The position numbers and the translations under genes were made by a program. From NCBI GenBank assembly GCA_963669155.1, contig OZ022589.1, positions 12,888,848-12,952,847 of the forward strand: 64,000 bases of DNA, given 5' to 3'. Shown here piece after piece: positions 57,711 to 64,000 of the stretch (position 1 is the first letter of the stretch; each line of letters begins with the position of its first letter). Below the pieces are notes generated by a model that worked only from the letters and a program-made list of their open reading frames with translations, ran no database searches and was not told where the DNA came from. The stretch is from Arbacia lixula (taxonomy: Eukaryota > Echinodermata > Echinoidea > Arbacioida > Arbaciidae).

Positions 57711-58216
57711 CAGGGATGTGTTATGGAAGGATATGAAGCAACTTTCTTCCTTTGAACCCATGTGCCAAGCCGCTGAAAAGTTATGTGTTCTCAACAGGTG
57801 CTGTTCAGGTGTTTGAACAATAATGAACATGATTGTGTGGCAACGGCTTCTCAGAGAGAACAAAAGAAATGTACAGTCTTATTTCGCTTGTCCCGTTCTG
57901 TTAATAGCATTAATACTTCCATGAGCATAAAAGGTATCAGCAAACACAAATAGACAAGTTTTTCAAGTGAAATATCTCTGTTTCACGCAAACACACACAA
58001 ACGCCGTTAATGATAATACACAGCTTAATGTATCATTTTGAGAGTGGTTGAATCCCCCAAATGCACAAGTTGTCGGAAAGTGAAGAAATTGGCCAATTTT
58101 GTAAGTAATACAAATAGCTTATATGTCCGATTTTTAATGATTCCTCAATACTTTTCGAAAAAAAAAAGCAGAGTAAAGGATCTGTCATTATCAGCCGTTA
58201 ACTTCCTAAAAGTTTG
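57711..58216. mobile_element. Family M3 MITE, copy 3, interrupted by the LTR element
   Basis: CCAGGGATGTGTTATGGAAG begins a copy collinear with 24590-25090. It stops at 58216, exactly where the LTR begins with TGTAGCAGCG. The missing right part is not seen beyond the LTR element in this window. Confidence 0.7.
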
Positions 58217-59864
58217 TGTAGCAGCGAAACAATTAGGGTGGGGGAGGACCTTGGACCGTGTTATATATGTTTACATATATTTCTCTACAGCCCAGTTACA
58301 GAGTTTAAAATAACAAAATGCAGCGGAAGACTAATGATTATGCAATATGAAAATAATTGTCAATGTATCATATTACATCTTCCCCACCATATCGCTGTAC
58401 AAGAATAAGAGCGACAATCACATCACATTATTCAATCAATTCATTCATCAGCAATCATCCACATTCAACACATGCCTATTACTACTTAATACAAGCAAAG
58501 CATACAGAAAACTAAATGTAGATAAAATATTTAAAGGAATATAGAACCTTTAATTATGAATGAAAAGAGAATAAAAACGTATTTACAATATATACAAAAA
58601 GCTATTAAATTATGCTAATAGCATATTTAATAATTAGTGGCACACATGTGCGCACCTGTGCAAAACCTTTAACTAAAAGGACTTTAAAAGAGGATAAATT
58701 TAACTACATTCTTAGAACGGGGTTCTCAGAGTTATTGGGATTATGAAGCTCTGACACGCTGTCATTGTATCTTCTCGACGGAGAACCTGAAATGATAAAA
58801 TAGTACAGATGTAATCAGCAACTCTTAATTCAGGTCTGTCTTCCTCAAGAATCAGGAACAGAAGAGCAGTTATCAAAATACTATTTGATTATCAAACAAT
58901 TAAATTAAAGGAATACAGAAATGTTTATACAGTACATAATTCATATCATATCATATAACATATAGGATTTTATGTAGTGTATTGTTTAACTTAAAAGGGA
59001 ACTTTAAATAACTTCAAAGTCTGTGAACTCATACTATTGTATAACATTTAACAGTTCATACGATACCAACTTTCAATAAAGGGAAGTCATTTAAATCCAT
59101 CAATATCTTTAAATGCATAAACCATCCATCTCCACAAATGACACAATTGTATAGTATAATAGATGATGATACAAATACTAAAAGAATAAGTTGAATTGCT
59201 TACCTGAAATAATAAAATAGTACAGTTGCAATCAGCAACTCTTAAGGTAGGTCTGTCTTCCTCAAGAATCAGGAACAGAAGAGACAGAGCCACTCTCAAG
59301 ATGATGCAAAGTGATGCGGACTGTACCACTTTCTCTTTAGTAGGTAAGCTTGGGAGATTGTAAGACTCTTTACCCAGTCATGGTAAGCATTCTGACAATA
59401 CAGTAAGCAATTATACATAATGTAATAATCATAAAAACATTATGAGATATAGACCAAATTATTCAAGTGACATAGTGATGGCATGTACTCAATAATTGTC
59501 AAATAACATAATATCACAAAAGTACAAACACCTACAAAATACAATGGTATCAACCAAAAAATCCTCAGATGGGGAGTCTTAGTTCTTAGAATTAGCGATG
59601 ATTCAGAGGCACAAGACTCTGGACTGGACTCCACTCTTGTGCACTCACTGGGCATCAAACCATTGTCAAACTGGTGTATAATGTACACCCACACACGTAT
59701 ACACGTACAGTGGCTGTGAAAGTATAGAGAGTGAATGGGGCTCTGTACCAGACACACATACACACACATGGCCTAGTCTAAGGTGCAGACCCTCTAGTTA
59801 TCCAATACTATATGAAGGGGGGGGGGGGTTAAAATATATAATGTAGCACTTAACAAGGGCTACA
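58217..59864 (-). mobile_element. 3' LTR of a minus-strand LTR retrotransposon
   Basis: The LTR runs (minus strand) from TGTAGCCCTTGTTAAG at 59864 to ...CGCTGCTACA at 58217, 1648 bp, with TGTAGC...GCTACA ends. A purine-rich tract, AAGGAGGGAAGAGTA on the minus strand (59865-59879), lies directly before it as a polypurine tract should. It contains an 85-bp direct repeat (about 58788-58872 and 59203-59287) around a spacer of about 330 bp, absent from the other LTR. Confidence 0.75.
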
Positions 59865-62378
59865 TACTCTTCCCTCCTTAAAGGATTTCCCCCGCTTAAA
59901 GCGAGACATATAAACCAAAATAATGTCAACATCGAGACATGACTGCGTGACATTGACTCGAACAATAAAAATGGTGATTATAATACTAAAGTTAGATGAC
60001 ATACGTTTCTTTAGAATGTATAAGTCAGTATAACCATTCTACCAGTAATAGGTTTAAAGCAAGGGTAACACATGGCGGTAAAGCTGTCCAGTGATTTCCA
60101 AAACCACTGTTAAAAGGTAGACTTATGTGAGAAGCCAAATCTTGCGACTCGCTGCAAAAAGGTCTCAAGTTCAGATCAGAGCTCTAGAAATACATAACTT
60201 CTACAGAGCTATTATTTACTAGTCCGTTGGCCAAAGTGGCAGTTTTAAGCGACAGTCTTCAAGGCTATACATCAGCACGACTCGTCTCACTGGATCGGTC
60301 GCCACTCGGGTCGTCGTCTCAGCGTAAATCTGCAATCCCCTTTGTTGACCACGGCTGCTTTCCTTGGCAGTGCTCTGTCTCGGATGAGGTTTCCAGGTTG
60401 CTTCTTGACAGGTAACCCCCTCATCCCATATCTGAGAACCTTCTACCTTAACTCCTTTACATAAACAATGCCTGTTAGTAGGCAAAGGAACACCACTATT
60501 CCCTATACCTTATACCAATTACAAAACAGTAAAATAATCCTGTCCTTAAACACAAGCTTACATATAAGTACTGTATCTACAATACGCAAGTAACATAACA
60601 CAAATTAAAACTACATGTATCTCCAAAAATTGAACTACGGTGGCTGGTACTATCTATACTATTTCCAGTTTAATCATTAGGAATACAAAACGAGCACACT
60701 CTATTGTCTTTACAATCTTCTAACATTATGTTCATAGATCCTGGTAACTTAAATTTGTCTTTTACAGCTGGATAGTTCTGCTTCTGCACGATTGTTATTA
60801 TTTTTTGCATCTAACTAAAAAATACTACATGTTTCACTTTCTTTGCAATCCACAACCTTGACAACTTTGCGTGTGACTGATTATCAAACTCGGTTCCTTC
60901 TATGCTTGGTTGCTAACATTACTGTTAGCAGTCACGTCTATGTCAATGTCATTTAGTCCGTCCAAGCATTGTGTCAGGTCAAGGAATAGAGCTGATGTAT
61001 ATGGTATGACATTGGACATAAGAGCACCACAGAGCAAGAATAGGATCAGGAGGACCATCTATTGGGGACTGCCATTACCCGCCCTAGGAATCCATGCTCA
61101 GGAGAAACCATACTCCCTAGGAATACCATCATGAGGCCATTGGGCCATTCATCTATATGATGCAATGTAGACTTGTCTCCTCAAGGTTCTACCTTAATAA
61201 TTGTGATACATCCACTGAAGTGTATTCTCCAGAGGCACAATATCATCTAACTAAACTCTGGTATGTACTGGGCTCTTATGTTCAGCTATCATATCATTTA
61301 CAGTTTGTGTCACTGTTTAATACTCACTATGCTTCTTCCTGTACAAACGTAGGTTTGTAATTATAGTAAGCATACAATTAAACTTTAAACAAATTAGCCT
61401 GTCTCTTAAACCGCTGACGGGCCATGCCAGGGACAGGGTCAAACAGTTAAAACGTAGATATCTCTCCCCAAGCGCGAACAAGAATGAGGAGTGAGTTCTG
61501 TTGTGTTAACCCCCTAGTTTGGGGTTAACCAGTCGACTCATAATCACATAACATCTCCACTTGACTTAACTGTCCCGGTCTGCAGGGTCCATCAAAAGAC
61601 TAACAACTATTATCATTATTGTAATAGTTCAAAAGGTCAGAAACAAAACTACTTCTTTGCAGACATATTTGCTAGAAAGCAAAATAACCGAATCACAACC
61701 AAGTGGAAGTAGATGTACCAGTATAGACAAAGCACATAACTATGAACAAACAAAAAAGATCCTAATCCAATCTTAACTGTTGGTTAATTTCAATCTTATC
61801 TTTTATCTTTCTCTTCTAAAGAGATCATACTCAGAAAAACGTATGGAAACCTTTCCTAATACGTTACATAGAGAGGGAGATTAATTTCATACAATAACTA
61901 AGTGTAAGTACCACCTCCCTATAAAAAATCAAGCAGGACATAAGGAATGTATACCATCACAGGAATATTCAAACACACTATCCACTGTCAAAGTGCACAT
62001 TTATTTAGGAGAGAAACAAGTCTCCAAAACAAGACTAGGGCAAAACCATAACAGAACAACCAAGGCCAGCTAATGATGTGACGTCACACACAAGCCGGTC
62101 ATAAATCACAAAAGTGAACCAAATGGTTTTCAACAAAGCCCAAAGCCAACTACTAACAAACGGTCAGTTGTGCAAAAGAGACACTCATGGAAAACTGAAT
62201 GAACTACTCCTGAGGTACGGCTACAAGTAACTTTAAATTCTAAGGCCCTACTTAATCTAATCCCCTATTCATAAGTGGAGAAAAGAAACCTAAGAAATTA
62301 GCAAAAGCTTTTGGCTCAGTAATCATTAAAGAGCACCAGCATGTCACAACAATGAACAAACCTCGCTCTGCTACCAAT
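59865..62378 (-). mobile_element. Internal region of the LTR retrotransposon, no gag-pol recognised
   Basis: Only 2.5 kb lies between the LTRs. The longest minus-strand frame (60219-60485, 88 residues) shows no gag, protease, reverse transcriptase or integrase motif. It is best described as a non-autonomous or internally deleted element. Confidence 0.6.
62361..62376 (-). promoter_or_regulatory. Primer-binding site, initiator tRNA-Met type
   Basis: The minus strand reads TGGTAGCAGAGCGAGG starting two bases after the LTR end. TGGTAGCAGAG is the complement of the 3' end of eukaryotic initiator tRNA-Met (from memory of that tRNA). This fixes the element's orientation as minus. Confidence 0.75.
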
Positions 62379-63378
62379 TGTAGCAGCGAAAACAATTAGG
62401 GTGGGGGAGGACCTTGGACCGTGTTATATATGTTTACATATATTTCTCTACAGCCCAGTTACAGAGTTTAAAATAACAAAATGCAGCGGAAGACTAATGA
62501 TTATGCAATATGAAAATAATTGTCAGTGTATCATATTACATCTTCCCCACCATATCGCTGTACAAGAATAAGAGCGACAATCACATCACATTATTCAATC
62601 AATTCATTCATCAGCAATCATCCACATTCAATACATGCCTATTACTACTTAATACAAGCAAAGCATACAGAAACTAAATGTAGATAAAATATTTAAAGGA
62701 ATTATATAGAACCTTTAATTATGAATGAAAAGAGAATATAAACGTATTTACAATATATACAAAAAGCTATTAAATTATGCTAATAGCATACTTAATAATT
62801 AGTGGCACACATGTGCGCACCTGTGCAACACCTTTAACTAAAAGGACTTTAACAGAGGATAAACTTAACTACATTCTTAGAACGGGGTTCTCAGAGTTAT
62901 TGGGATTATGAAGCTCTGACACGCTGTCATTGTATCTTCTCGACGAAGAACCTGAAATAATAAAATAGTACAGTTGCAATCAGCAACTCTTAAGGTAGGT
63001 CTGTCTTCCTCAAGAATCAGGAACAGAAGAGACAGAGCCACTCTCAAGATGATGCAAAGTGATGCGGACTGTACCACTTTCTCTTTAGTAGGTAAGCTTG
63101 GGAGATTGTAAGACTCTTTACCCAGTCATGCTAAGCATTCTGACAATACAGTAAGCAATTATACATAATGTAATAATCATAAAAACATTATGAGATATAG
63201 ACCAAATTATTCAAGTGACATAGTGATGGCATGTACTCAATAATTGTCAAATAACATAATATCACAAAAGTACAAACACCTACAAAATACAATGGTATCA
63301 ACCAAAAAATCCTCAGATGGGGAGTCTTAGTTCTTAGAATTAGCGATGATTCAGAGGCACAAGACTCTGGACTGGACT
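62379..63378 (-). mobile_element. 5' LTR, truncated
   Basis: Matches 58217 to about 58788 and 59203-59632 of the other LTR with few differences, lacking the duplicated section of about 415 bp. Homology stops at 63378, where the unrelated block TAGCCTTTGGTCGAGTCCTC begins, so the outer end of about 230 bp is lost. Confidence 0.75.
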
Positions 63379-63442
63379 TAGCCTTTGGTCGAGTCCTCGC
63401 TTGCCTAACAAGGTTTGAAAAAAGACTAAAGCAGTGTGCGTT
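63379..63442. repeat. Interspersed repeat block, copy 2
   Basis: About 64 bp nearly identical to 14897-14964. It directly replaces the expected outer part of the 5' LTR. Confidence 0.65.
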
Positions 63443-63768
63443 TACGGTAGTGATCGCGCGAGCGAGCTGCCTTGGCAGCGAGGCCTTTGCTAACTTGAAA
63501 AGCTCATTATATATTTGCATATGTACGAGGGTATTACATATGCAGCAGCTATTGACGATCGCGACCAATCGTAATGTTTTCATCATGATGTTTTACGTAG
63601 ATTCGTTCATTGTATAGTGGGGGTGTTGTTATTCTAATGTACTTAATAATCAATAAATTCTGGTACAAATTTCAATAAAACATAAATTTATTACATAACT
63701 ATATTTAAAGTATGACTAACGTATTCGTAATTTTGTTATCTAGATAACTTTGGAAAAAAATATTCTCC

Positions 63769-63999
63769 TTAGTTTTTCCTTCTACCCTGCGTATAATGGA
63801 TCACTTCAATTGACAGAGCAGCGCGACTGCGAGTAGTACCTCGCCTCCCGGAGAAGTCTGGCCAGTTTCGCCAGGGAATGCCGATGGGATTTGTGTGCTT
63901 GCAGCACTGGCAGTGACAGTGGCTCATGCGTACGAAGTCCTTGCACAGCGGAATGGCTTGAAAAATTGCAGATTTGCCATAGCCAGTTGGAAGTTTGAC
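63769..63999 (-). CDS. Partial reading frame with helicase-type Walker A motif, runs off the window
   Basis: On the minus strand the frame enters from beyond 64000 as VKLPTGYGKSAIFQAIPLC and stays open for 76 codons to TAA (63769-63771). LPTGxGKS-x-x-x-Q is motif I of RecQ/DEAD-type helicases. The rest (HCHCQCCKHTNPIG...) does not look like motif Ia-II, so it may be an alternative end, intron read-through or a decayed transposon copy. Only the motif is solid. Confidence 0.45.
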   Translation of the reverse strand, partial: VKLPTGYGKSAIFQAIPLCKDFVRMSHCHCQCCKHTNPIGIPWRNWPDFSGRRGTTRSRAALSIEVIHYTQGRRKN

Positions 64000-64000
64000 A

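Noticed and set aside
59440..59769. 109-residue minus-strand frame, repeated at 63188-63586
   Set aside because: The shared peptide exists only because both lie in copies of the same LTR. No viral or cellular family is recognised.

Overview
This window is animal nuclear DNA that is AT-leaning and mostly non-coding. It carries one complete, widely split gene embedded in a dense field of transposable-element remnants and simple repeats. Evidence for a metazoan is the 13-exon GT-AG gene of the SLC23 transporter family, non-LTR retrotransposon fragments, many foldback MITEs, and very abundant (GT)n, (CT)n, (TAG)n and poly(C) tracts. The repeat style (TTAA-flanked MITEs, arrays of the TTCGTTATTCCGAA type, tRNA-derived SINEs) resembles marine invertebrate deuterostomes such as echinoderms. 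That placement is inference; no marker in the window fixes the species.

Layout. Positions 1-32600 hold no gene that I can recognise. They contain a small TTAA MITE, two decayed non-LTR retrotransposon fragments (about 0.9-1.8 kb), tandem duplications at 1.2-1.5 and 8.0-8.5 kb, and several MITE families. They also contain a 1.9-kb inverted-repeat element enclosing (GT)n and (CA)n tracts (16.2-18.2 kb), a (TAG)n block of about 500 bp (18.4-18.9 kb) and a LINE 3' fragment (21.0-21.3 kb).

Positions 32714-51891 (+ strand) hold the SLC23-type nucleobase/ascorbate transporter. Its 13 coding exons sum to 1917 bp, or 638 residues plus stop, and every splice phase closes. Key family elements are present: the QH pair at 78-79, the VQGG segment at 135-138, the ESVGDYYA helix with Glu364, and the NAT signature at 414-423. 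The signature starts with Glu, whereas vertebrate ascorbate transporters have Pro. Together with the VQGG segment this points towards nucleobase rather than ascorbate transport. The introns hold a mariner-type transposase fragment, a 430-bp palindrome, a complex of nested palindromes with TGACGTCA motifs, a LINE ORF2 pseudogene, several MITEs, SINEs and a 2.2-kb element with a clean 6-bp target duplication.

Positions 51892-57700 are the 3' flank, with microsatellites and interspersed repeats. Positions 58217 to about 63380 form a minus-strand LTR retrotransposon: 3' LTR 58217-59864, a short non-coding internal region, a primer-binding site complementary to initiator tRNA-Met at 62361-62376, and a truncated 5' LTR. 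The last 230 bases carry a minus-strand reading frame with a helicase-type Walker A motif that runs off the window.

The only functional gene supported is the transporter. Everything else recognised is mobile-element debris, repeat sequence or unassigned non-coding DNA.
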